In this document: positions 10,732-20,192 of the stretch, one piece after another
How the letters are laid out: every line of letters starts with the position of its first letter
Position numbering within the stretch: position 1 is the first letter of the stretch
Assembly (NCBI GenBank): GCA_963675935.2
Contig: CAXXPV010000008.1
Span: forward strand, 434,001-498,000
Length of the DNA stretch: 64,000 bases
Origin: G963675935 sp963675935
Lineage (GTDB): Bacteria > Planctomycetota > Planctomycetia > Pirellulales > Thermoguttaceae
Reading direction: 5' to 3'
Position numbers and translations under genes: made by a program
The notes under the pieces: generated by a model
Seen by the model: only the letters and a program-made list of their open reading frames with translations
The model's database searches: none
What the model was told of the DNA's origin: nothing

Positions 10732-13700
10732 ATGGCGATGACACAACGAGATGAGCCGCTGCGTTTGCCGGCGAGTCTGCAACGGCAATTGCACGGCTTT
10801 CGCCGCCGCGTGTGGACCGTGAAAATGGCGGAAGCGGCCGGCATCGCCGTCTTCGCCGTGTTCGTCGCGTTTCTCTGCGTCTTCGGGCTGGATCGTCTCG
10901 CGGATACGCCGGGTTGGCTGCGTTGTGTCATCTTTCTTGGCGCCTTGGGTGGGTGCGCCGTCGTGCCGTTGTACGTGCACCATTGGATTTGGCGCCGCCG
11001 ACGGTTGGAGCAACTCGCGCGGCTGCTTTGCGTAAAGCGTCCTCGCTTGGGCGACGAATTGCTTGGCATTGTCGAGTTGGTTCGCAGCGAAAACGAGCAG
11101 ACCCGGTCGCGTGCCCTTTGCGTGGCCGCGATTCGGCAGGTGGCCGACGATGCCGCAAAACATAATCTTGACGACGCGGCGCCAAATTCTCGGCATTGCG
11201 CGTGGGGAATTTCCGCCGCCCTGGGCGTCGCCGGGGCGATTCTCTTGGCCCTGCTGTGTCCGCCGGCTGCCGGCAACGCCTGGGCGCGGCTGCTGGCGCC
11301 GTGGGCAAACACGCCTCGCTACACGTTTGCCGACATCGAGCCGTTGCCCGCCGAAATCGTCGTCGCACACGGCGAGCCTTGCCGCGTGACAGTCCGCTTG
11401 ACGGAGAGTACGATCTGGCGTCCGCTGGAAGGTCGGATTCAACTGGGGCGTCAGGAGCCGATCACCGCGCCGCTTCAAAATGACCGCTACGAGTTCGATG
11501 TGCCTCCGCAAATCGACGCCAGCCGGCTCGACGTTCGCGTGGGCGATGCGCGGCAGACGGTGCGGCTCAATCCAATGCTGCGTCCCGAGCTGACCTCGAT
11601 CGTCGCCGAGGCGAAACTGCCCGAGTATTTGGGCCGTCCGGAGCTGTTGAAGAAAGACGTGCGCGGCGGCTCGGTCTCGCTGGTCAAGGGCAGCCGCGCG
11701 GCTTTTGTCGCCACGGCCAGCCGCGCGTTGTCGGCGGCCCGGGTGAACGGCCGGCCTCAAACCAAAAAAAAGGAAAGCCCATCGTCCGCGACGATCCGCA
11801 GTCCCGAAGTGCTCGTCAACGGCGCGCACAAGGTCGAGTTTCAGTGGGAAGACGAGTTCGCCCTTCAGGGCCGCGAGCCGTTCACCTTGAAGGTCAGCGC
11901 GTGCGACGACGAGCCTCCCAGCCTGGCTTGCGAGGATTTGCCCCGCGTCAAAGTGGTGCTCGATTCAGAGCAATTGCTCTTCCACGTCAAGGCGCAAGAC
12001 GACTTCGGCGTCAAACGGATCGGCTTGCAGTGGCAGACGGCCGAGGGCGCGGTCGGCATGACACCCATCAAGGGCGAGCACGTCGTGGCGGCCGGCGGGT
12101 TCACGAAGACGGCGATCGACGCCCGAGCGACCTTCTCGGCGAAATCGTTGGGAATCGAACCGCAGCCGATTCAACTGCGAGTCTTTGCGGAAGACTATTT
12201 CCCCGGCCGCGAGCGCGTCTACTCGACCGCAGCGTTGCTGTACGTGCTCGACCCCCAGCAACACGCCATCTGGTTGACCGAGCAGTTGAGCCGGTGGCAT
12301 CGCCAAAGCCTGGAAGTCCGCGACCACGAACTACGGCTCCACGAAACGAACAAGCAACTGCGTGGTTTGTCGCCCGAGGAATTGGACCGGCCCGAAACTC
12401 GCCGCCGCATCGAGCAGCAGGCCGCTGCCGAACGGGCCAACGGCCGCCGATTGGGAAGCCTGGTCGCGTCCGGCGAGGATTTGATCCGCCAGGCGTCGCG
12501 CAATCCCGAGTTCGGCGTGGGGCATCTCGAACGATGGGCCGAGATGCTCCAGATTCTCAAAAACATCGCGGCCAATCGAATGCCGTCGGTCGCCGATCTG
12601 CTGAAACAGGCTTCCGAGGCGAAGTCGGCGGCTGCCGGCAAACCGTCTCAAAACAGTCCGAAAGCGGGCCAACAGCGGGCGTCCGCCGGCGGCGGCGGTT
12701 CGGCAAAAGCCTCGGCCCAGGACGATAAAAAGCCGCCGAAGATCCCCAAGATTGCGGACATCGAATCGACGCAGCAACCGGCCGAGAAGGATTCGGCGAA
12801 GCAGGAGCCGGGCAAGTCCGCCTGCAAGCCTCGGCTGACGCTTCCCACCACGACCTTGATCGGCGGCGGACCGAAGAAGGGCGGCGCGAAGCCGAGCGAG
12901 GCCGGCGAGAAGATGGCGGAGGCCGTGCGCCAGCAGGAGGATCTGTTGGCGGAATTCGAGAAAATCGCCAACGAGCTAAACAACGTGCTGGCTAATCTCG
13001 AAGGCAGCACGCTGGTCAAAAGGCTCAAGGCGGCCGCGCGCGAGCAATACCGCGTCGGGGGCCGCATCGGCGATCAGTTGGAGACGGTGTTCGGTTCGCC
13101 GGATTTCTCCTCGCCGAAGCCTTTTGTTGAGAGCCCCCGCCCGCTAAACCAAGTCGCTACGCCGTATTCCGCACCGGCGCCTTACCAAGCCGGTACGCCG
13201 GATTCCTCACCAAAAACGCCCCAGAAGAAAATTTTCACCGACCTCTCGGGCGTCGAAGACCAGAGCAGCCACAACGCCTCGCTGATTATGGACGACATGC
13301 AAGCCTACTATGAGCGCCGCCGCTTCGTGCGGTTCAAGGCGGTCTTGGAGGACATGAAAAAGCAGGATGTCGTCGGTGGTCTGCGGCAACTCAGCGCCGA
13401 CATGGCCGGCGAACCCGGTTTGTCGATTGCACAATGCGAATACTGGTCCGACGCGATGGATCGCTGGGCCGAAGACCTGGTCGATGCAGCCTGCGGCGGC
13501 CAGTGTCCCGGCTCGAAGTCGCGTGCCAGCCTGCCGCCGTCGATCATACTTGAAGCGCTGCACATCCTGGAAGGCGAAGTCAATCTGCGCGAGGAAACCC
13601 GCGTCGCCGAGCAGGCCAAAGAGGCGTTGAGCAAAAATGAATACGGCGGCCGGGCGCGAAAGCTTTCCAAAACGCAAGATGCCTTGAAGCGTCGCACGGT

Positions 13701-14118
13701 CAAGCTGAACGAGCGGATCCGCGAATTGCCCGACGCCGAGAAGGAGTTTTCGTGCGAAATCGGCCTGATCGACGCGGTTGCCGAAATCATGGGCGAGACG
13801 ACCGAGATTCTCGCTCGGCCCGAGACGGGGCCGGCGGCCATCGGCGCCGAGACGGAGATCATCGAACTGCTGCTGAAGTCGCGCCGGATCAATCCGCGCG
13901 GCGGTGGCGGCGGCGGCGGTTCCTCGCCCGGCGGCGGCGGCACCGGGACCACGACCGACGCCGCGCTGGCCTTGCTGGGCATCGGCGCGAACGAGAAGGA
14001 AGTGCGCGTCAACCACGCCGCCGGTCAATCGGTCGGCGGCTCGGGCCGCTCGCTGCCCGAGGAGTTCCGCGCCGGCTTGGACGAATATTTCCATCGACTC
14101 GAACAACCGGATCGATAA
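10732..14118 (+). CDS. Giant membrane protein, DUF4175-like
   Basis: 1128 residues. An N-terminal membrane block has helices near residues 30-50, 60-80 and 160-182, then a long extracytoplasmic region beginning WARLLAPWANTPRYTFADIEPLP, a pattern seen in DUF4175-type proteins that follow MoxR/VWA clusters in planctomycetes. The middle and C-terminal parts are charged and coiled-coil-like, with Ala/Lys/Pro-rich linkers and a Gly-rich run (GGGGGGGSSPGGGGTG) near residue 1060. The ATG at 10732 follows AAGGATGAGACC; Met3 is an alternative start. The role is unknown; the context suggests a scaffold or target of the MoxR system. Confidence 0.85.
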   Translation: MAMTQRDEPLRLPASLQRQLHGFRRRVWTVKMAEAAGIAVFAVFVAFLCVFGLDRLADTPGWLRCVIFLGALGGCAVVPLYVHHWIWRRRRLEQLARLLCVKRPRLGDELLGIVELVRSENEQTRSRALCVAAIRQVADDAAKHNLDDAAPNSRHCAWGISAALGVAGAILLALLCPPAAGNAWARLLAPWANTPRYTFADIEPLPAEIVVAHGEPCRVTVRLTESTIWRPLEGRIQLGRQEPITAPLQNDRYEFDVPPQIDASRLDVRVGDARQTVRLNPMLRPELTSIVAEAKLPEYLGRPELLKKDVRGGSVSLVKGSRAAFVATASRALSAARVNGRPQTKKKESPSSATIRSPEVLVNGAHKVEFQWEDEFALQGREPFTLKVSACDDEPPSLACEDLPRVKVVLDSEQLLFHVKAQDDFGVKRIGLQWQTAEGAVGMTPIKGEHVVAAGGFTKTAIDARATFSAKSLGIEPQPIQLRVFAEDYFPGRERVYSTAALLYVLDPQQHAIWLTEQLSRWHRQSLEVRDHELRLHETNKQLRGLSPEELDRPETRRRIEQQAAAERANGRRLGSLVASGEDLIRQASRNPEFGVGHLERWAEMLQILKNIAANRMPSVADLLKQASEAKSAAAGKPSQNSPKAGQQRASAGGGGSAKASAQDDKKPPKIPKIADIESTQQPAEKDSAKQEPGKSACKPRLTLPTTTLIGGGPKKGGAKPSEAGEKMAEAVRQQEDLLAEFEKIANELNNVLANLEGSTLVKRLKAAAREQYRVGGRIGDQLETVFGSPDFSSPKPFVESPRPLNQVATPYSAPAPYQAGTPDSSPKTPQKKIFTDLSGVEDQSSHNASLIMDDMQAYYERRRFVRFKAVLEDMKKQDVVGGLRQLSADMAGEPGLSIAQCEYWSDAMDRWAEDLVDAACGGQCPGSKSRASLPPSIILEALHILEGEVNLREETRVAEQAKEALSKNEYGGRARKLSKTQDALKRRTVKLNERIRELPDAEKEFSCEIGLIDAVAEIMGETTEILARPETGPAAIGAETEIIELLLKSRRINPRGGGGGGGSSPGGGGTGTTTDAALALLGIGANEKEVRVNHAAGQSVGGSGRSLPEEFRAGLDEYFHRLEQPDR

Positions 14119-14225
14119 TTGTTGACTATTGGGAAAGCAGCGTTGTTTAGCCGGCGAGCTTGCTCGCCGCGTGGGATGGTGTTCTAAATCGCAGCGGGCT
14201 TGGGCCCGCGTGAGGAGATATTATC
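14119..14225. repeat. Short palindromes between genes, including the TAGCCGGCGAGC family
   Basis: TTTAGCCGGCGAGCTTGCTC (14147) continues into GCCGCG and forms a hairpin; a second hairpin is GCGGGCTTGGGCCCGC near 14194. The first is half of the TAGCCGG repeat that occurs complete at 31879-31950, 55396-55468 and 58838-58919. GAGGAG just before 14226 is the ribosome-binding site of the next gene. Confidence 0.7.
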
Positions 14226-15251
14226 ATGCGTTTGTCGCGTCTGATTTCCATTGGGCTGATCCTGCCGTGCCTGGGCTTGGCGCTGTCGGCGGTCGGGACG
14301 GAAGCGAAAGAGGACGTTCCGCAAGGCTACGAGGACGCGCCGCAAGCGGGCGCGAAGCCTCCCGTTGCCAAGCCCGCGCAAGCGGCGCAACCTAGGCCGG
14401 TCGCTGCCGCATACGGCCCGGCCCCGCAAAAACGTCCGGCCAAGAAGGTCAAACGGGAGGATCTCCCGCAAGGCTACGAAGACGCGCCCGAGGCGAACGC
14501 GAATGCCCCCGTTGCCAGGGCCGAGGCGCCGGTCATGCTCGGAGCGCCCGTCGGCGCAATCGCCGTGGCCCCGAAAGAAAACGAGCCGGCCAAAGACGAT
14601 CCGCGCATCGCCCAAATGGAACAACAGTATCGTCCGCAATTTCAACGGATGCTCGACTCGGAGCTTGCCTTCCTCCGTCGGGCGTGCGACTTGGACCAGC
14701 CGCAACGCGAGGCGGCTGCGAAGGCCGGTCCGCAGTGCATGTCGAGCGTTTTGAGGCGGTGCGTCGTTGCCCAATGGAAGATGGAGAGGCAGCAGAACAT
14801 GAACGTGTGCGTGGATTCCAACGAATCCAACGCCCTGCCCGGACCTCGCAAGTTGTTGCGCGAGCAACTTGCCGAAGTCGTGGGCAAGTCGTTGCGGCCA
14901 GAACAGCTCGAGCGGTATGGCCGGGAATCGAAGCAACGCGACGCGAGCCGGAAGCGGGCCGTCGCTTCCTACATGGTCTCCAGGGCGGATCAGACGCTGA
15001 TGCTCTCGGTCGAACAGCGAGAGAAGCTGCTCCTGGCGTTGACCGAGCATTACTCCGACGCCTGGGAGCGGACCATTTCGATATGGAGGAGCAACCCCCA
15101 GTACATGCCCACAATTATGGATGCGCAAATCACGCCGCTGTTGAACGAGAACCAGAAGGCCGTTTGGCAGAAGATTCAAAAGGTGAATTTCGGCGTCTCG
15201 ATGCAAATGGATTTCCAGATGGATTCGGGCATGGCGGTCATCAAGGAATAG
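14226..15251 (+). CDS. Secreted protein with LTxxQ-like C-terminal region
   Basis: 341 residues, function not recognised. An N-terminal signal peptide (residues 1 to about 26, ending near VGTEAKE) follows GAGGAGATATTATC. The linker contains two copies of the motif PQGYEDAPQA / PQGYEDAPEA (near residues 38 and 80) in a Pro/Ala-rich stretch. The C-terminal half is helical and charged and contains LSVEQREKLLLALTEHYSD, then a final 'LLNENQKAVWQKIQK' block. The same arrangement (LTxxQ-like helix, then a Q-x3-W block) is found in the next gene, so the two look like divergent paralogues. LTxxQ helices occur in Spy/CpxP periplasmic chaperones; this link is only suggestive. Confidence 0.8.
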   Translation: MRLSRLISIGLILPCLGLALSAVGTEAKEDVPQGYEDAPQAGAKPPVAKPAQAAQPRPVAAAYGPAPQKRPAKKVKREDLPQGYEDAPEANANAPVARAEAPVMLGAPVGAIAVAPKENEPAKDDPRIAQMEQQYRPQFQRMLDSELAFLRRACDLDQPQREAAAKAGPQCMSSVLRRCVVAQWKMERQQNMNVCVDSNESNALPGPRKLLREQLAEVVGKSLRPEQLERYGRESKQRDASRKRAVASYMVSRADQTLMLSVEQREKLLLALTEHYSDAWERTISIWRSNPQYMPTIMDAQITPLLNENQKAVWQKIQKVNFGVSMQMDFQMDSGMAVIKE

Positions 15252-15270
15252 CGACAGGAGGAGGTGTCCG

Positions 15271-16113
15271 GTGACAAGCGATCGAAAAATACGTCTTGCT
15301 TGGATCGTGCCGGCCGGCACGATGATGTTTCTGATGCTGTTCTGCGCGCGGTTGGCTTGGGCCCAGGACGATTGGGACGCCGAAGACCGCGCGGCGGCGG
15401 GACCGGCGCGGAGACCTCTAAATCGCTTCGACATCGAGATGCAACTGAATTCTTGGATATTCGGTGATTCCAACGGCGCCCAGGCGCAACAGCGGGTCGA
15501 TTCGATTTTGACGCTGCGATTGGACTGCATCGAGCGCGCCGGCGGGCTGTCGAAGGCTCAAATCGAGAAGCTGCGATTGGCGGGACGCGCCGACGCGGCG
15601 CGATTCTTGCGCAAGGTGGACGCGATCAAGGCCGAGTACAAAGGTGTGGATATCAACGTCTGGAATCAGAAGATTCAGGATATGTGGCAAAAAGTCCAAC
15701 CGCTGCAAGCGGAATTCAACGCCGGACTGCTCGGCGATAAATCGTTGTTCCAAAAAGTTCTCGAGGGAATGTCCCGTTCCGATTCGTCCGCCCCGTTCGT
15801 GCGGCAGGAACGGGAGCGAAAGAAATTCCGCTGGCAAACCGAGATCGAACTCGCCGTGGCCGGGTTTGAAATGGGAGTGCCGTTGACGGAGGTTCAGCGT
15901 CGGAAGCTCCTCGATCTGCTTTTCAAGGAACTAAAACCGCCCCAGAAGTTCGGCGATCAGAATCTGTACGTTGTTTTTTACCTGGCCGGCAAGCTGGACC
16001 GAGGGAAGCTCAAGCCGATTTTCGACGATGCGCAGTGGCGCTCGGTCGAGGAGATGTTTCGCCGCATGGAAGGCCTGGAAACGCACCTGAGACAGCAAGG
16101 ATACATTCCATAA
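15271..16113 (+). CDS. Secreted protein, paralogue of the preceding gene
   Basis: 280 residues starting at GTG 15271, preceded by AGGAGGAGGTG. A signal peptide with hydrophobic core AWIVPAGTMMFLMLFCARLA ends near AWAQ-DD (about residue 31). The mature part is mostly helical. A segment LTEVQRRKLLDLLFKELKPP carries an LTxxQ motif and is followed by a 'FDDAQWRSVEEMFRRMEG' block, the same architecture as the upstream gene 20 bp away. Likely exported; function unknown. Confidence 0.82.
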   Translation: MTSDRKIRLAWIVPAGTMMFLMLFCARLAWAQDDWDAEDRAAAGPARRPLNRFDIEMQLNSWIFGDSNGAQAQQRVDSILTLRLDCIERAGGLSKAQIEKLRLAGRADAARFLRKVDAIKAEYKGVDINVWNQKIQDMWQKVQPLQAEFNAGLLGDKSLFQKVLEGMSRSDSSAPFVRQERERKKFRWQTEIELAVAGFEMGVPLTEVQRRKLLDLLFKELKPPQKFGDQNLYVVFYLAGKLDRGKLKPIFDDAQWRSVEEMFRRMEGLETHLRQQGYIP

Positions 16114-16137
16114 ATGAACAAAAGAGATTTTGCTCCT

Positions 16138-16242
16138 CGTTCCCACGCTCCGCGTGGGAACGCACTGTCCGCGACGCTCCGCGTCGCTCGGTTCGACGCG
16201 GAGCGTCGGGAGAACGGGGTTCCCACGCAGAGCGTGGGAACC
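16138..16242. repeat. Inverted repeat of the 'GTTCCCACGC' family, second copy
   Basis: GTTCCCACGCTCCGCGTGGG at 16139 is mirrored by GTTCCCACGCAGAGCGTGGG ending about 16241, with an inner pair GCGACGCTCCGCGTCGC and GACGCGGAGCGTC. It resembles 4284-4424 and lies just upstream of the next ribosome-binding site. Confidence 0.88.
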
Positions 16243-16259
16243 AGAAGGGAGGTTTCGAG

Positions 16260-17303
16260 ATGAGGCGATTGACAACCACCGTGTCGGCGGTTTTTCTGGC
16301 CGCGTTGGCGTGCGCCGGAATCGCCGACGCGCAAATTCCGTTTTCCCATCGCGGCGAGGCCGTCCCGCGCGACGTGCGCGAAATCTACGACCGCGGCCTC
16401 CAGTATCTGGCCGGCTCGCAAGCCCAGGACGGAAGTTGGCCCGGCGGCCAGACAGGGCCAGGCACGACCGGAATGAGCCTCATGGTGTTGCTGGCCTCCG
16501 GCGAAGACCCCAATTTCGGCCTCTACCGGGATAACATCCGCCGAGCCTTGCGCTACATCATTTCGACGCAGGACAGCCAAACAGGCTACATGCAATCGAG
16601 CATGTACCAACACGGATTCGCCATGCTTGCGCTGGCCGAAGCGTATGGCTCCGTCGATGACCGCGATTTGTGGCCGGCGGGCCAGAGCGGAAAGAACCGC
16701 TCGATCGGCGCGGCGCTCGAACTGGCCGTCCGCCTCGCGATCACCTCGCAGAAGAAGAATCCGTTGGGCGCCTGGCGCTATTCGCCCGACGCGACCGACG
16801 CCGACACGTCGGTCAGCGGCGCGATCATGGTCGGCTTGCTGGCGGCGCGCAACGCCGGCATCGAGGTGCCCGACACGTGCATCGACAAAGCCGTTTCCTA
16901 CTATAAGAGCATGACGTCGGACGGGGGACAGGTCGGCTACTCGGGCATGGGCTTCGGCGACTCGCTTGCCCGCAGTTCCATCGCCGCGCTGGTGTTCGCC
17001 GTGGCTCGCCGCCAAGACCTGCCCCAGTACAAGGCGACCGTGCAGTACCTTACCGGCCGGCTGGAAGAATCACCTGAAAACCAGGGCTATCCGGCGTACG
17101 CCCGCTATTACGAGGCGCAAGCGTTGTTTCAGGGCGACGTCGAGGCGTGGAAGAAGTGGAACGGCCTGTTGATCCAACAACTGAAGAAGAGCCAGCAGAA
17201 CGACGGTAGTTTTCAGGGGCAATTCGGCCAGGGGGTCGATACGCCGTTGTTGCTGCTGGCGCTGGCGCTGAACTACCGGCTATTGCCCATTTACGAACGA
17301 TAA
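16260..17303 (+). CDS. Secreted squalene-cyclase/prenyltransferase-fold protein
   Basis: 347 residues from ATG 16260 after AGGGAGG. A signal peptide (1-24, ending IADA-QI) is followed by an alpha/alpha-toroid of repeated helix pairs with the diagnostic QDGSWPGGQTGPGTTGMSLM and GRLEESPENQGYPAYARYYE motifs of the prenyltransferase/squalene oxidase repeat family. No DxDD cyclase motif is seen, so terpene cyclisation is unlikely. In planctomycetes such proteins commonly accompany MoxR/VWA clusters and are thought to be binding modules. Preceding and following genes are co-directional. Confidence 0.87.
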   Translation: MRRLTTTVSAVFLAALACAGIADAQIPFSHRGEAVPRDVREIYDRGLQYLAGSQAQDGSWPGGQTGPGTTGMSLMVLLASGEDPNFGLYRDNIRRALRYIISTQDSQTGYMQSSMYQHGFAMLALAEAYGSVDDRDLWPAGQSGKNRSIGAALELAVRLAITSQKKNPLGAWRYSPDATDADTSVSGAIMVGLLAARNAGIEVPDTCIDKAVSYYKSMTSDGGQVGYSGMGFGDSLARSSIAALVFAVARRQDLPQYKATVQYLTGRLEESPENQGYPAYARYYEAQALFQGDVEAWKKWNGLLIQQLKKSQQNDGSFQGQFGQGVDTPLLLLALALNYRLLPIYER

Positions 17304-17430
17304 GGCGTTGTATCAAATTAAGTTGCCAAAATGCCGTAGGACGGATTTCCGAATCCGTCTCTGAAAACCAGACGGATTTGGAAATCCGTCCTACGTCTCA
17401 TTACGCAAATTGTTCTGTTACGAGTCCTAA
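17303..17430. repeat. Inverted repeat, copy 2 of the GTAGGACGGATTT family
   Basis: Arms GTAGGACGGATTTCCGAATC (from 17336) and GGATTTGGAAATCCGTCCTAC (to about 17395), with the same outer flanks as the copy at 10590-10712. Both copies fill gaps inside the same gene cluster. Confidence 0.86.
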
Positions 17431-17434
17431 CGTC

Positions 17435-20182
17435 ATGAACATTCCGAAAGTCTATCGTGTTTGGCTGTTGATTGTCCTGGCAACGCTGTTGTCGTGGCCC
17501 GTCGGCGCGGACGCCAAGGAGCCTCCCGTCGCGACGCTGCGCCTGGTCAACGGCGATTTCGTCGCCGGAGGGTTGTGCGAGTCGAATCGGCCCGACGTTT
17601 TGCGGTGGCAAGGCGTTCATTTCGCGGCGCCGTTCGATTTCAATCTCGGAGCGGTCAGCGCCGTGCGTTTTCCATCGTCCAATGAACGAGTGAAGCCAAA
17701 GGGCGAGTATTGTTTCGAGTTTCAGGGAGGCGATTTGCTGTTCGGCTCGCTGGTCGCGCTGAACCCGAAAGAGGTCGAGGTCGATTCACCCCGCTTCGGC
17801 CGGCTTCACATCCAGCGGCCCCGCCTCGAACGCATCGTGCGCTGGCGCGACGGCGAGGGCATGGTCTATGTGGGGCCGAACGGTATGTCGGAATGGAAGG
17901 AATTGGGGCCTGCCGGCGCGTGGCGGCAAGAGGCCAACCACTTGACCACGGACCAGGACGGCGCTTGCATTGCCGGCGACCCGCGGATTCCACCGCGGGC
18001 GTGCATCGAGTTGGAACTTTCTTGGACGAAAGCCCCCGACTTCATGCTGACCTTGGGCGCCCGCGGAAACGATGACAAACAGGCGTTCCACATCGAGACC
18101 TTGGACCGCGCGCTGGCGTGCGTCTGGGAAACCGAGAACGAGGCCGACCTGGCCACGCTCCAACCGATCGCGGACGGCGCGGGCCGATGCCGTCTGACGG
18201 TCTACCTCGACCAGCCGCGCCGCCGAGCGGTCGTCTTCTCGGCCGACGGCGCGCTCCTGGCGGACGTGCGAGTATCGGACGCCAAATCGGAACCGAAGTC
18301 GGGTTTTTATCTGCTCAACCGCCGCGGCGACCTGCGGCTCGAACAACTGCGCATCAGAAAGCTCGGCGGCGACATGCCGCAGCCGTCGGAGGGCGGCAAG
18401 TCTCGCCTTTCCCGGATGGATGGCTCGACGGTCCTCGGCAATGTTGAACGATATGACGCTGACAAGCGCGAGTTCGTGCTTGTCGAGAACGGCCGGGAGA
18501 CTCGCGTTGAGGTGGCGCAGGTCGAAAGCATCGTCCAGCCGCAATCGAACGAAGCGCCGCCGCGCGACGTTCATGCCTGCCTGCAAGACGGCGCTCGGCT
18601 GAGCGGCAAACTGCGCGAGGTGAAAGGCGACCGGATTTGGATCGAAAGCCCCGGCGTGGCGGAGCCGCTCGGCGTGAGCATGTCGGACATGCAACAACTG
18701 TCGGTTCTGAATCGCTCGAAGCCGGCCGGCGCCGGCGATGGACGCCAAGGGCGATTGGAAATGGCCGACGTTCGCTTGCAGGGTTGTCTTGTCGATGGGG
18801 CCGAGTTGTCGCGGGGCGGTTGTCTCGCATGGCGCCCGCGCGGCAGCGCGACGGCGAGCCCGCTTGAACCGTGTGCGTCCGGAAAAATCGTGTATCGCGA
18901 AACGCCGCCACGAATAATACCTCCCTCCGCAACCTACGCCAGGGCCGTCCCTGTCAGGCAGGTGCGTCCCGCCGTCGGCGTGGATCGTTGGGTGGAAGTG
19001 CTTGCCGGGAGCAAGTCGCCGCCGAGCGCGCCGCGCGGGCCCTCGAAAACCACCGGCACTCTCTACCTGGGCACGGGCGACGCGATCCCGTGCCAAATCA
19101 AGCGGATCGACAAAAACGGCGTGTGGTTCGAGTCGTCCGAATACCAAGCGACGTTCGTGCCTCACGACAAGATCAAGGCGGTGAATCTGGAGAACGCCGT
19201 CCGCGACACGAAGGTGAACCCGACCAAGCGTGACCGGCTGCTGACGTTGCCCCGCATGAAAAAAGACAGCCCGCCCACGCATCTGATTCGTTCCGTCGAT
19301 GGCGACTACCTGAGAGCGAACGTAATCTCGATGGACGAAAAGACGCTCACGGTCGAGGTGCGGCTCGAGGAGCGCCGCCTGCCGCGCAGCGGCATTGCGC
19401 GAATCATCTGGCTGCACGAAGGCGATGCCTCTGAGGCCTCGCCAGAGACGGCGGCCGCGGCGCAGCGTCCGGCTCAAACGCGCGTGCAAGCGCTCCGCCG
19501 CGACGGCAACCGCGTGACGTTTTTGTTCGAGAAGCTGACCGGGACGGTTCTGTCGGGGACGAGCGAGCTATTGCGCCAATGCCGCGTCGATCTGACGGAA
19601 ATCGATCAACTGCTCTTCGGCAAAATGAGCGAACAAACGGCGAAAGACCTTCCGTATCAGCGATGGAAGCTCAGCGCGGCCCAAGAACCAGCGTTCGTTA
19701 AGAAGGACGCAGCCTCGGGAACGGAATCGGCGTTGGTGGGCAAGCCGGCCCCCGATTTTAAGCTCGAAAAACTCGACGGCACGCCGTTCCGTTTGAGCGA
19801 GCAGCGGGGGAAGGTCGTGGTGCTCGATTTTTGGGCCACTTGGTGCGGCGCCTGCATTCAGGCCCTGCCCCAGATCGACCATCTGGTCGGCCAACTCAAG
19901 AACCCGGACGTGCTGCTCGTCGCCGTGAATTTGCAGGAAACCCCGGAGGCGATCCATGCCGCGCTGAAGCGGTTGAAGCTGGATACGAACGTCGTGCTGG
20001 ACCAGGACGGCGCCGTTGCCGGGAAATACGCCGCCGTCGCGATCCCTCAAACGGTAATCATCGACCGTTCCGGCCGGGTCGCCCGCATCTTCGTCGGCGG
20101 CGGGCCGCAATACGTCGAGCAAGTGCAGGAGGCGCTGCAAAAAATCTTGTTGGAGGGCGACGGGCAGGGCGCGTCGAAATGA
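17435..20182 (+). CDS. Large exported protein with C-terminal TlpA-like thioredoxin domain
   Basis: 915 residues from ATG 17435. A signal peptide (WLLIVLATLLSWPVGADA, cleaved near residue 27) precedes about 730 residues of beta-rich repeats without recognised family; several segments repeat the theme 'LVNGD', 'DGARLSGKLREVKGDRIWIE', 'DGSTVLGNVERYD', which suggests multiple small barrel units. The last about 140 residues are a TlpA/ResA-type thioredoxin fold, APDFKLEKLDGTPFRLSEQ then WATWCGAC with redox cysteines 804 and 807. Expected to reduce or exchange disulfides, or to anchor that activity, outside the cytoplasm. It closes the MoxR cluster; the longer frame from 17378 is repeat DNA. Confidence 0.87.
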   Translation: MNIPKVYRVWLLIVLATLLSWPVGADAKEPPVATLRLVNGDFVAGGLCESNRPDVLRWQGVHFAAPFDFNLGAVSAVRFPSSNERVKPKGEYCFEFQGGDLLFGSLVALNPKEVEVDSPRFGRLHIQRPRLERIVRWRDGEGMVYVGPNGMSEWKELGPAGAWRQEANHLTTDQDGACIAGDPRIPPRACIELELSWTKAPDFMLTLGARGNDDKQAFHIETLDRALACVWETENEADLATLQPIADGAGRCRLTVYLDQPRRRAVVFSADGALLADVRVSDAKSEPKSGFYLLNRRGDLRLEQLRIRKLGGDMPQPSEGGKSRLSRMDGSTVLGNVERYDADKREFVLVENGRETRVEVAQVESIVQPQSNEAPPRDVHACLQDGARLSGKLREVKGDRIWIESPGVAEPLGVSMSDMQQLSVLNRSKPAGAGDGRQGRLEMADVRLQGCLVDGAELSRGGCLAWRPRGSATASPLEPCASGKIVYRETPPRIIPPSATYARAVPVRQVRPAVGVDRWVEVLAGSKSPPSAPRGPSKTTGTLYLGTGDAIPCQIKRIDKNGVWFESSEYQATFVPHDKIKAVNLENAVRDTKVNPTKRDRLLTLPRMKKDSPPTHLIRSVDGDYLRANVISMDEKTLTVEVRLEERRLPRSGIARIIWLHEGDASEASPETAAAAQRPAQTRVQALRRDGNRVTFLFEKLTGTVLSGTSELLRQCRVDLTEIDQLLFGKMSEQTAKDLPYQRWKLSAAQEPAFVKKDAASGTESALVGKPAPDFKLEKLDGTPFRLSEQRGKVVVLDFWATWCGACIQALPQIDHLVGQLKNPDVLLVAVNLQETPEAIHAALKRLKLDTNVVLDQDGAVAGKYAAVAIPQTVIIDRSGRVARIFVGGGPQYVEQVQEALQKILLEGDGQGASK

Positions 20183-20192
20183 GCGGCCGGAT

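Noticed and set aside
17786..19489. 567-codon minus-strand frame opposite the TlpA-type gene
   Set aside because: Antisense shadow of a clearly coding sequence, with no motif.
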